DNA of 64,000 bases from Mesorhizobium sangaii (GTDB lineage Bacteria > Pseudomonadota > Alphaproteobacteria > Rhizobiales > Rhizobiaceae), in assembly GCF_014207355.1 (NCBI RefSeq), contig NZ_JACHEF010000003.1:471763-535762 (forward strand), given 5' to 3'. This document shows, one piece after another, positions 6,724 to 14,096 of this stretch (positions within the stretch are counted from its first letter, which is position 1; every line of letters starts with the position of its first letter). The translations under genes and the position numbers were made by a program. The notes under the pieces are model-generated. The model had not been told where the DNA came from. It did not search any database and was given only the letters and a program-made list of their open reading frames with translations.

Positions 6724-8199
6724 ATGCAGGTCACCGAAACACTCAACTCCGGTCTCAAGCGCGAGATCAAGGTCACCGTGCCGGCCGGTGACATGGAAGC
6801 CAAGCTGATGGCGCGGCTTTCGGACGCCAGGAACAAGGTCCGCATCAACGGCTTCCGCCCCGGCAAGGTGCCGGTGCAGCACCTGCGCAAGGTCTATGGC
6901 AAGTCGTTCATGGCCGAAGTGGTCAACGAAATCCTCAATGACTCGACCCGCACGATCATTACCGGGCGCGGCGAAAAGGCTGCGATGCAGCCCGAAGTCA
7001 TCATGACCGAGGACGAGAAGGAGGCCGAGAAGATCCTGGCCGGCGGCGCCGACTTCGAGTTCCGCCTCAACTACGAGATCATTCCGGCGATCGAGATCAA
7101 GGATTTCTCCGACATCAAGGTGACGCGGCAGGTGTTCGACGTGCCGGACAGCGAGATCGACGAGCAGGTCCAGCGCGTTGCCGAATCGGCGCGCAGCTAT
7201 GAGCCGAAGACCGGCAAGGCCGCCAATGGCGACCGCGTCACCATCGACTATGTCGGCAAGATCGACGGCGAGGCCTTCAATGGCGGCGCCGGCACCGATC
7301 AGCCGCTGGTGCTGGGTTCGAAGGAGTTCATCCCGGGCTTCGAGGATCAACTGGTCGGCGCCAAGGCCGGCGACGAAAAGCAGATCACCGTAACTTTCCC
7401 TGACAACTACCAGGCGGCGCATCTTGCCGGCAAGGAAGCGACCTTCGACGTCACCGTCAAGGAAGTGTCCCAGCCCGGCGAACTGGAAATCAACGACGAG
7501 ACGGCCAAGAACCTTGGCCTGGAGTCGCTGGAGCGCCTGCGCGACGTCGTGCGCGGCCAGATCGAAAACCAGTTCGGCGCCATGACGCGCCAGAAGGTCA
7601 AGCGCCAGCTGCTCGACCAGCTCGACGCGTCCTACTCGTTCGAGGCGCCGTCGAAGCTCGTCGACGCCGAGTTCAACAATATCTGGGCCCAGGTCAATCG
7701 CGACCTGGAAGCGGCGGGCCGCACGTTCGCCGACGAAGAGACGACGGAAGAAGAGGCGCGTGCCGAATATCTGCGTCTTGCCGAGCGCCGCGTGCGTCTT
7801 GGCCTGGTGCTGGCTGAAATCGGCGAGAAGGCCGGCGTCACGGTATCGGACGAGGAGCTGCAGCGCGGGCTGTTCGAGCAGGTACGCCGCTATCCGGGCA
7901 ACCAGCAGCAGGAAGTCTTCGAGTTCTACCGCAACAACCCGGAAGCGTTGAACACGCTGCGGGCGCCGATGTTCGAGGAGAAGGTGGTCGACCATCTGCT
8001 CGGCCAGATCTCGGTCACCGACGTCAAGGTCAGCAAGGAAGAGCTGATGGCCGACGACGAGGAGGCCGATACCGCTGTCAAGGCGAAGCCGGCGAAGAAA
8101 GCCGCCGCCAAGAAGGCTGACGACAAGAAGGCCGACGACGCGGAAGAGCCCAAGAAGAAGGCCGCGCCGAAAAAGAAGGCTGCCAAGGACGCCGAATAA
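6724..8199 (+). CDS. tig: Trigger factor (ribosome-associated chaperone / PPIase)
   Basis: The protein of 491 residues is a cytosolic chaperone that docks at the ribosome exit tunnel. The ribosome-binding loop is NGFRPGKVPVQHLRKVYG near residues 42-59. The FKBP-type PPIase domain lies at about 160-250 (GDRVTIDYVGKIDGEAFNGG ... FIPGFEDQLVGAKAGDEK), followed by the helical C-domain. It ends in a roughly 40-residue Lys/Ala/Asp-rich tail (KPAKKAAAKKADDKKADD...), making it longer than the E. coli protein (432 aa); such tails are common in rhizobial trigger factors. MQVTETLNSGLKREI is the family N-terminus, so the start at 6724 is chosen over upstream in-frame codons. A strong terminator follows. 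Confidence 0.97.
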   Translation: MQVTETLNSGLKREIKVTVPAGDMEAKLMARLSDARNKVRINGFRPGKVPVQHLRKVYGKSFMAEVVNEILNDSTRTIITGRGEKAAMQPEVIMTEDEKEAEKILAGGADFEFRLNYEIIPAIEIKDFSDIKVTRQVFDVPDSEIDEQVQRVAESARSYEPKTGKAANGDRVTIDYVGKIDGEAFNGGAGTDQPLVLGSKEFIPGFEDQLVGAKAGDEKQITVTFPDNYQAAHLAGKEATFDVTVKEVSQPGELEINDETAKNLGLESLERLRDVVRGQIENQFGAMTRQKVKRQLLDQLDASYSFEAPSKLVDAEFNNIWAQVNRDLEAAGRTFADEETTEEEARAEYLRLAERRVRLGLVLAEIGEKAGVTVSDEELQRGLFEQVRRYPGNQQQEVFEFYRNNPEALNTLRAPMFEEKVVDHLLGQISVTDVKVSKEELMADDEEADTAVKAKPAKKAAAKKADDKKADDAEEPKKKAAPKKKAAKDAE

Positions 8200-8225
8200 G
8201 CCCGGCGCTTTCCGTGTAATCGACG

Positions 8226-8252
8226 AAGGCCGCCCTTTGAGGCGGCCTTTTT
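8226..8252 (+). terminator. Rho-independent terminator of tig
   Basis: AAGGCCGCC (8226-8234), loop CTTTGA and GGCGGCCTT (8241-8249) form a perfect 9-bp stem running into a T-run, 26 bp after the tig stop codon. Confidence 0.9.
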
Positions 8253-8362
8253 CGTTGCTAAACTGCAACAGCCGGAACACTTCGCGGGTGGTGGCCAGTG
8301 GCGATACGAAGCCTTGATAATTATCTTCTATCGCAAGCCGCTTGGGATGTCGGAGACGCGCG

Positions 8363-8887
8363 TTGAGACTGTTCGTCGAAGTGGGACACGCCTCGGCAAT
8401 GGCGCTGGTCCTCGTTTCGGTCTGCGGCATTGCCCGCGCCGATACGGTGCCTGACAATTGGCGGTTCGAAACGGCCGAAGACGGCCTCGTCACGGCATCG
8501 CTCTACGCCACCAACAAGCTGATCACCGGCGGCGGGGCGTTGAGCTACAGCCCGATCCTGACCATTGGTTGCCGGGCCAACAGCGAACCGCGTTGGACCG
8601 AATGGCTGCAACTGAACGACACCGTCTCGGCCAGCCGCAAGATCACCGTGTCGGTCACGCTCGACCAGGGCGGCAAGTTCGATGAAAGCTGGTCCGTCGG
8701 GCCGCGCGGCCGCAGGCTGATGCGCGACGGCGCCGACGGCATCAAACGGCTCGGCGCCGCGAACCGGCTCCGGCTTTCCTGGCGGTTCGGGTTGCTGTCG
8801 GGGCGAGGGGAGGCCGATTTCGACCTCGCGGGGTTCGATGAAGCCGTCAGTCAGGTTGCCGGCAGCTGCAACACGAATGTCCCTTGA
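8363..8887 (+). CDS. Exported protein of unknown function
   Basis: The 174-residue protein has a signal peptide (RLFVEVGHASAMALVLVSVC ending ARA) and a mature beta-rich domain. SPILTIGCRANSEP and the C-terminal FDLAGFDEAVSQVAGSC resemble the layout of VasI-like periplasmic proteins (paired Cys, and a DLxGxDEA tail before the last Cys). This resemblance is recalled, not searched. The TTG start at 8363 is chosen because GGAG (8352-8355) lies 7 bp upstream and it yields a clean signal peptide. An earlier TTG at 8342 is possible. There is no operon partner. Confidence 0.65.
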   Translation: MRLFVEVGHASAMALVLVSVCGIARADTVPDNWRFETAEDGLVTASLYATNKLITGGGALSYSPILTIGCRANSEPRWTEWLQLNDTVSASRKITVSVTLDQGGKFDESWSVGPRGRRLMRDGADGIKRLGAANRLRLSWRFGLLSGRGEADFDLAGFDEAVSQVAGSCNTNVP

Positions 8888-9080
8888 GCAGCAGCTGACT
8901 GCATAAACCTTTGTACGGCCGACCTCTTCTACCCGTGGCCCAGATTCCGTGGTACATAGGTGCCGCAATTCCATTTGGGGGAGAAGCGGATAATCTGTTC
9001 TGCCGTGCGAGGCGCGTTGCTGGTGGCACCGGTGTGCGCAGATTATTTCAGGCACATTTGACGATCAGGGAGGAAAAGTC

Positions 9081-9461
9081 ATGCGTTTGGTCGCGTTTTT
9101 CGCCGTCGTATCTGTTGCAACCTTCGTTGCCAATCCATCGCAGGCTCAGGATGCCGCGGCTGGCGAGAAGGTCTTCACCAAATGCAAGGTCTGCCACGTC
9201 GCGGACGAGGACAAGAACAAGATCGGTCCATCGCTGCATGGCGTCATCGGCCGCGTTGCCGGTACGCATCCGGATTTCAAATATTCCGATGCCATGATTG
9301 CGGCCGGCAAATCCGGCGTCAAATGGGACGAACCAACACTGACGACCTATCTTCACGATCCCAAGGCCATGGTCAAAGGGACCAAGATGGCGTTTCCCGG
9401 CCTCAAGAACGACGCGGACGTGGCCAACGTCATTGCCTATCTGAAAACGTTCTCCAAGTGA
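9081..9461 (+). CDS. Class I cytochrome c (c2-like), periplasmic
   Basis: The 126-residue protein has a signal peptide ending NPSQAQ near residue 23. Haem attachment motif CKVCH is at 35-39, and the distal Met ligand is in KGTKMAFPGL near residue 101. DAAAGEKVFTKCKVCH and VANVIAYLKTFSK are typical of small soluble cytochromes c2/c550. An SD-like AGGGAGGAAAAG precedes the ATG. It lies just upstream of ctaB and faces the minus-strand oxidase operon, so it is a plausible electron donor to that oxidase (inference). Confidence 0.92.
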   Translation: MRLVAFFAVVSVATFVANPSQAQDAAAGEKVFTKCKVCHVADEDKNKIGPSLHGVIGRVAGTHPDFKYSDAMIAAGKSGVKWDEPTLTTYLHDPKAMVKGTKMAFPGLKNDADVANVIAYLKTFSK

Positions 9462-9527
9462 CCTGGCTGGCTCGCGCGCCTTCGGTTCAGGATCATCGCG
9501 TGGGTTGCCTGCTTCCATCGGTCTGGG

Positions 9528-10463
9528 ATGTCGACTAGGGAAAACCGCCTCAAGGATACCGGCATCCGTCTCTCGGAAGCGACGGCGGGTGATTTCTTCG
9601 CGCTTTTGAAGCCGCGGGTCATGGCCCTTGCCGTATTCACGGCTTTCGTTGGGCTGATGGCGGCTCCTGGCGCGATGAATCCGGTCATCGCCGTGATTGC
9701 AATCGGTGCGATCGCGATTGGAGCGGGAGCGGCCGGGGCCCTCAACATGTGGTACGACGCCGACATCGACGCGCTGATGTCGCGCACATCAAAGCGGCCG
9801 GTGCCGTCGGGCCGCGTCACGCCGGGTGAAGCTCTCGGCTTCGGCCTGGTGCTTTCAGCGCTTTCGGTCATGACCCTCGGCGTGCTGGTGGACTGGCTTG
9901 CCGCATCGCTGCTGGCCTTCACCATCTTCTTCTATGTCGTCATCTACACGATGTGGCTGAAGCGCTCGACGCCACAGAACATCGTCATCGGCGGCGCGGC
10001 GGGTGCTCTTCCTCCTGTCATTGGCTGGGCGGCCGCAACCGGCGCCGTCAGCGCTGAAAGCGTCATCCTGTTTCTGATCATCTTTCTGTGGACGCCGCCG
10101 CATTTCTGGGCGCTCGCGCTGTTCAAGGTCGGCGACTACGCCGCTGCAGGCATCCCGATGATGCCGAACGTGGCCGGCCAGGCCTCGACCAGAAAACAGA
10201 TGTTCGCCTATTCACTACTGCTGGCGCCAATCGGCGTGCTGCCCTGGGCGTTCGGATTCGCGAGCGGATTCTATGGAATTGTTTCGGCTGCATTGGGCGT
10301 GGGTTTCATCTGGCATGCCTGGAAGGTTCTGGTCGTTCCAGACAAGGAGATGAAGCCTGCAAAGGCGCTGTTTGCCTTCTCGATTTTCTATCTTTTCGCG
10401 ATCTTTGCCATACTGCTTGCCGACACCATCGCAATGCGAGCGTTCATGTCAGCCGGAGGTTGA
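9528..10463 (+). CDS. ctaB: Protoheme IX farnesyltransferase (haem O synthase)
   Basis: This 311-residue polytopic prenyltransferase of the UbiA superfamily farnesylates haem B to haem O, the precursor of haem A. The catalytic Asp-rich motif is NMWYDADIDALMSRT (N-x3-D-x3-D type), followed by KRPVPSGRV. The second conserved loop is FKVGDYAAAGIPMMPNVAG. Around nine hydrophobic segments are visible. It lies convergent to the cytochrome oxidase operon at 12.2-16.8 kb, which needs its product. The start ATG at 9528 has no strong SD. No haem A synthase or ctaG is visible in the window. Confidence 0.96.
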   Translation: MSTRENRLKDTGIRLSEATAGDFFALLKPRVMALAVFTAFVGLMAAPGAMNPVIAVIAIGAIAIGAGAAGALNMWYDADIDALMSRTSKRPVPSGRVTPGEALGFGLVLSALSVMTLGVLVDWLAASLLAFTIFFYVVIYTMWLKRSTPQNIVIGGAAGALPPVIGWAAATGAVSAESVILFLIIFLWTPPHFWALALFKVGDYAAAGIPMMPNVAGQASTRKQMFAYSLLLAPIGVLPWAFGFASGFYGIVSAALGVGFIWHAWKVLVVPDKEMKPAKALFAFSIFYLFAIFAILLADTIAMRAFMSAGG

Positions 10464-10860
10464 CGGCATAAAGAAAACCCGGCGGATCGAGATGGCCGAA
10501 CTGAAGTTGCTGCATTGAAGACGTTGCAGACCAGGGCCTGCTCGAACATCACGATGGTATTGCACAGAATCCCAGGATCAGCAGGGCGACTATGCCAAGG
10601 CCGAGTATGAGAAGCGTCCTTCCGTCCATGACCTTCAACCTTTGCGCGCCCAAAAGGGCGCGCAGCGCTGCATAAGAATAGCGAAAAAAGACCACCAGAG
10701 CTAGCCAGACCGCTGGAGCTGTTCTGACAAAGGGCGACAAGTCCCTGGCAAGAGAGTATGTTGATTCCGGTGCAGGTCGCGGTTTTGCGTGGCCAGTCTC
10801 GCAGAACGACAGCACCGCTAAACCGCGACCTTACCGGACCTGGTCTGGAGGGAAATGGTC
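10464..10860. other. Intergenic interval with a perfect GC hairpin and no firm gene
   Basis: Nothing strongly gene-like is seen in about 400 bp. A perfect 9-bp stem with AAAA loop (TGCGCGCCC / GGGCGCGCA, 10643-10664) is present without a T-run, so it is not a classic terminator. A tiny minus-strand frame is listed separately. Confidence 0.5.
10549..10629 (-). CDS. Possible 26-residue single-pass membrane peptide
   Basis: The frame MDGRTLLILGLGIVALLILG plus six residues is a textbook single transmembrane helix and fills part of an otherwise empty interval. It could be a small membrane subunit near the oxidase locus, or just the end of an 88-codon open frame starting at 10815. The SD is weak. 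No homologue is recognised, so confidence is low. Confidence 0.25.
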   Translation of the reverse strand: MDGRTLLILGLGIVALLILGFCAIPS

Positions 10861-11673
10861 ATGGCAAGCTTTCATGTGATCGCAGGCGCCAGCGAGACGC
10901 TGGAACATACCAAAATTCGAAAAATCGGTGTTTCCGACCTTTTCGACGCGCTCAAACGGGGCGTCGACGATTTCATGGTCAAACCATCGCACATCGTTTT
11001 TCTCTGCCTGATCTATCCGCTCGTGGGCGTGGTGCTCGCCGCCTGGACTTCGGGCGCCAATGCGTTGCCGTTGTTGTTTCCGCTGGTCTCCGGTTTTGCG
11101 CTGATTGGCCCCTTCGCGGCCATCGGCCTCTATGAAATCAGCCGCAGGCGGGAAGCGGGACTCGACACTTCCTGGAGGCACGCCTTCGAGGTCAGGAATT
11201 CTCCGGCGCTGCCGGCCATCGCGGCGGTCGGAATCATGCTGTTTGCGATCTTCATCACCTGGCTTTTGACGGCGCAGATGTTCTACCAATATCTTTTCGG
11301 CCCGGCTCCGCCGGAATCGATATCCGGCTTCATCAATGAAATATTTGCCACCGGCCGCGGCTGGACGCTGATTATCCTTGGGCACGTCATCGGCTTCGTC
11401 TTCGCCGTGGTGGTGTTGTGCACAACGGTTGTCGCCTTCCCATTGTTGCTCGACCGCGACGTCGGCGCCTACGAAGCCATCCACACTTCGGTGCGTGCGG
11501 TGCTGGCGAACCCGATCACCATGGCTGTCTGGGGACTGATCGTCGCCGTTGCCCTGATCATCGGCTCGCTGCCGGTGTTCGCCGGGCTGGCCGTCGTGCT
11601 GCCGATCCTCGGCCACGCCACCTGGCATGTCTATCGCAAGGTCGTGGAGCCGCCGGCCAGACAGGCGAGTTGA
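10861..11673 (+). CDS. DUF2189 domain integral membrane protein
   Basis: The 270-residue protein has a soluble N-terminus containing IRKIGVSDLFDALKRGVDDF and then about six membrane segments. The DUF2189 hallmarks PLVSGFALIGPFAAIGLYEISRRRE and the repeated LLLDRDVGAYEAIHTSVRAV are present. The ATG at 10861 sits 8 nt after GGAGGG, better placed than the ATG at 10855. In rhizobia such genes often neighbour cytochrome oxidase genes, but function is unknown. A symmetric hairpin follows before the convergent ybaK-like gene. Confidence 0.85.
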   Translation: MASFHVIAGASETLEHTKIRKIGVSDLFDALKRGVDDFMVKPSHIVFLCLIYPLVGVVLAAWTSGANALPLLFPLVSGFALIGPFAAIGLYEISRRREAGLDTSWRHAFEVRNSPALPAIAAVGIMLFAIFITWLLTAQMFYQYLFGPAPPESISGFINEIFATGRGWTLIILGHVIGFVFAVVVLCTTVVAFPLLLDRDVGAYEAIHTSVRAVLANPITMAVWGLIVAVALIIGSLPVFAGLAVVLPILGHATWHVYRKVVEPPARQAS

Positions 11674-11690
11674 GAGGAAGGTTCTGCCGG

Positions 11691-11717
11691 ACTGCACCGG
11701 CGAAGGGCCGGTGCAGT
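11691..11717. terminator. Bidirectional terminator-like hairpin between convergent genes
   Basis: ACTGCACCGGC (11691-11701), loop GAAGG and GCCGGTGCAGT (11707-11717) form an 11-bp perfect stem between the DUF2189 gene (plus) and the YbaK-domain gene (minus). There is no long T-run on either side. Confidence 0.6.
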
Positions 11718-11730
11718 TCGATCGAAACCG

Positions 11731-12204
11731 TCAGTAGGCCGGGTGACTGAAGCTGGCCTGATATGCGCCCATGGTCAGGCTGCGGAAATCCTTGCCGCTG
11801 ACATGCACCAGCGTTCTATGGTCGCCGCCTTCGAAGTAGATATCGGCGGCATCGCCAAGGCTTTCATCGACAATCACCGGCACGTCATAGGCTGCGCCGA
11901 TCGGCGGTATGGCGCCGGTATCGCAATCGTCGAAGAGCGAAATCACCTCGTCTTCGGAGGCGAGTCCGAGACGCTTGTCCATGACGTCTTGCAACCTGCC
12001 AAGTTCGATCCTGTGGGTGCTTGGAACCACGGCCAGCGTGTAGCCAAGCTCGTGGTGAACGACCACGGATTTCGCCATGATGCTGCCGGGCACATGCGCG
12101 GCTATGGCCGACTGCCGGCTTGTTGACGTGCGATGATGAGCGACGGTGTCGTAGGAAATTCCCTTGCCGTCGATGAAGTCCTTCAGTCTGTTTGCGATCG
12201 TCAT
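11731..12204 (-). CDS. YbaK/aminoacyl-tRNA deacylase-domain protein
   Basis: The 157-residue single-domain protein matches the YbaK/ProX trans-editing family: SIMAKSVVVHHELGYTLAVVPS contains the conserved Lys region, and AIPPIGAAYDVPVIVDESL is the second family motif. Members hydrolyse mischarged aminoacyl-tRNAs in the cytosol; which one this edits cannot be told. SD GGGAGG precedes the ATG at 12204. It lies 43 bp beyond the last gene of the oxidase operon, in the same direction, so it could be read through from it. Confidence 0.85.
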   Translation of the reverse strand: MTIANRLKDFIDGKGISYDTVAHHRTSTSRQSAIAAHVPGSIMAKSVVVHHELGYTLAVVPSTHRIELGRLQDVMDKRLGLASEDEVISLFDDCDTGAIPPIGAAYDVPVIVDESLGDAADIYFEGGDHRTLVHVSGKDFRSLTMGAYQASFSHPAY

Positions 12205-12247
12205 CTTGGCCTCCCTTGCCGGAGTGAGCGACGCACGGGTTTGCGCG

Positions 12248-12649
12248 TCAGTGCCCGGATCCGAAAAACGCCAGCCTGGTGAAAAGGGTGTAGTCGGCTT
12301 CGAAGACCATCATTGTCGTGAACACCAGCACCAGTATCGGCGGCAGGATGATCGCATAGGCCAGCGCCAGCCGCTCCCAGGCCATGTGCATGAAGACGGC
12401 CACGATCAGCCCTGCCTTGAGGATCATGAAGATCAGGATCAGCGACCACCTGAGATAGCCCTGCAGGCCAAAATAGTCGACCAGGTAGGAGCAGGTGCTG
12501 AGGATGAACAGCCAAGCCCAGACCACCAGATAGAGCTTGATGGGATGTTCCTGGTGCTGGTCGGCGTGGGCGACTGCCGCCGGCGCCTCATGTGCATGAC
12601 CAGCATGAAGTGCGTGTTGTCCGAGGCCGTTTGCGGTTGCTTCTGCCAT
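12248..12649 (-). CDS. Cytochrome c oxidase subunit IV family protein
   Basis: The 133-residue protein has a His/Ala-rich hydrophilic N-terminus (GQHALHAGHAHEAPAAVAHA) and three transmembrane helices: YLVVWAWLFILSTCSYLVDY, ILIFMILKAGLIVAVFMHM and YAIILPPILVLVFTTMMVF. This is the layout of bacterial small subunit IV (CyoD/CaaD-type), which stabilises the CuB site. It is the last subunit gene of the coxB-ctaD-coxIII-coxIII operon, 9 bp after the preceding stop. Confidence 0.88.
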   Translation of the reverse strand: MAEATANGLGQHALHAGHAHEAPAAVAHADQHQEHPIKLYLVVWAWLFILSTCSYLVDYFGLQGYLRWSLILIFMILKAGLIVAVFMHMAWERLALAYAIILPPILVLVFTTMMVFEADYTLFTRLAFFGSGH

Positions 12650-12658
12650 GTCTGCCTC

Positions 12659-13378
12659 TCACCAAAGATAGAAGAATGCGAAGATGAACACCCAGACCAG
12701 GTCAACGAAGTGCCAGTACAGCCCCATGATCTCGACGTTCTCGTAGCGGCCCGTGCGGCTGGTGAAGAAACCGCGCCGTCCGGTGTCGAAATCGCCCCGC
12801 CAGACCTTTCGCGCCACGATGATCAGGAAGATCACCCCGATCGTCACATGGGTGCCGTGGAAACCGGTGATCATGAAGAAAGACGAACCGAATTGTGCAG
12901 CACCCCAGGGATTGCCCCAGGGCCGCACCCCTTCAGTGATCAGCTTGGTCCATTCGAAGGCCTGCATGCCGACAAAGGTCGCGCCGAGTGCCGCGGTCAG
13001 AAGCATGAGGATTGCCGTCTTGCGGCGGTCGCGGCGATAGCCGAAATTGACCGCCATGGCCATCGTTCCGCTGCTTGAGATCAGCACGAAGGTCATGATG
13101 GCGATCAGGATCAGCGGGATATCCGAGCCGCCGATGCGAAGCGCAAAGACTTCGCTCGGATTGGGCCACGGCACGCGTGTCGACATACGCGCGGTCATGT
13201 AGGAGAGCAGGAAGCAGCCGAAGATGAAGGTGTCGCTGAGCAGGAAGATCCACATCATGGCCTTGCCCCAGGACACGTTCTTGAACGCACGCTGATCCGA
13301 GGACCAGTCGGCGGCAATGCCTTGCCAGCCTGAGGGCCGTGGCTCCGTCTTGCCGATTTGCGTCAGTGTCTCTGCCAT
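12659..13378 (-). CDS. Haem-copper oxidase subunit III (long copy)
   Basis: The 239-residue protein has seven hydrophobic segments. Subunit III signatures are WIFLLSDTFIFGCFLLSYMTAR, MQAFEWTKLI, FGSSFFMITGFHGTHVTIGV and NVEIMGLYWHFVDLVWVFIF. Subunit III supports the oxygen-reducing core in the inner membrane. It lies 13 bp after another, more divergent subunit III-like gene in the same operon. The duplication suggests a split or expanded subunit III set. The identification is firm. Confidence 0.94.
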   Translation of the reverse strand: MAETLTQIGKTEPRPSGWQGIAADWSSDQRAFKNVSWGKAMMWIFLLSDTFIFGCFLLSYMTARMSTRVPWPNPSEVFALRIGGSDIPLILIAIMTFVLISSSGTMAMAVNFGYRRDRRKTAILMLLTAALGATFVGMQAFEWTKLITEGVRPWGNPWGAAQFGSSFFMITGFHGTHVTIGVIFLIIVARKVWRGDFDTGRRGFFTSRTGRYENVEIMGLYWHFVDLVWVFIFAFFYLW

Positions 13379-13391
13379 CCGCTTGATCCCT

Positions 13392-14096
13392 TCAGGTCAG
13401 CAACTGTCGGCAAATGTCGATGAACGTAGCGGCCCAACCGGCCAGCAGCGCAAAGATGGCGAGCCAGACGAAGAGCAGGAAATGCCAGTACATGGCGCAC
13501 AGTTCGACGCCGAGGCGAAGCCGCCCGGGTCGTGCTCCGTTCCATGCACCGACGGTTGTTCTGCCCAGGCCCACCAACCCGCCCAGTATGTGCAGGCCAT
13601 GCATGCCGGTGATCAGGTAGAAAAAGCTGTTGGCCGGATTGGAGCTCAGCAGATAGCCATCGTCGGTCATCTGCCGCCATGCCATGAGTTGTCCGACCAG
13701 GAAGGCAAGCGCCGTGAGGCCGGCCGTCGCGAGGCCTAGCCTGACCATGTCGATCTGACCCTGGCGTGCCGCCACCACGGCGCATTGCAGCGCAATGCTG
13801 CTCAGGACCAGCACGCCCGTGTTCAGCCAGAGCAGGCGCGGCAGCGGCAGAGGCCGCCAGTCCGACAGCCCCATGCGCATGAAGTAGGCGCTGGTGAACA
13901 GCGAAAACAGGCAGCCGACGACGGCGAGGAAGACGCCGAGGCCGATCTTGGCGGTAGGCAACGCCGACCGGTCGAGGCCGACAAAATCGCCGGCCACACC
14001 TTGTTCGAGCCATGGCTTGGTCGTCAGCCGCTGGTGCGAAAGCCACCACCCGGCAAAGCCGGCGATGACGAGCAGGAAGACCAGGATGACGCTCAT
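13392..14096 (-). CDS. Second, divergent subunit III-like oxidase protein
   Basis: The 234-residue membrane protein has the subunit III C-terminal motifs FFYLITGMHGLHILGGLVGL and LCAMYWHFLLFVWLAIFALL, but a different N-terminal half (MSVILVFLLVIAGFAGWWLS..., TAKIGLGVFLAVVGCLFSLF). Its ATG at 14096 overlaps the ctaD stop by four bases (ATGA), so it is translationally coupled to subunit I. A longer in-frame start upstream would lie inside ctaD. Together with the gene at 12659-13378 it gives two subunit III homologues in one operon. Confidence 0.88.
   Translation of the reverse strand: MSVILVFLLVIAGFAGWWLSHQRLTTKPWLEQGVAGDFVGLDRSALPTAKIGLGVFLAVVGCLFSLFTSAYFMRMGLSDWRPLPLPRLLWLNTGVLVLSSIALQCAVVAARQGQIDMVRLGLATAGLTALAFLVGQLMAWRQMTDDGYLLSSNPANSFFYLITGMHGLHILGGLVGLGRTTVGAWNGARPGRLRLGVELCAMYWHFLLFVWLAIFALLAGWAATFIDICRQLLT

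Noticed and set aside
6658..8493. 611-codon open frame antisense to tig
   Set aside because: Composition is that of reversed high-GC coding sequence (Leu/Arg/Ala/Asp runs); tig on the plus strand has complete domains.
10643..10664. Rho-independent terminator after ctaB
   Set aside because: Stem is perfect but no T-run follows on either strand, and it is about 180 bp from the ctaB stop.
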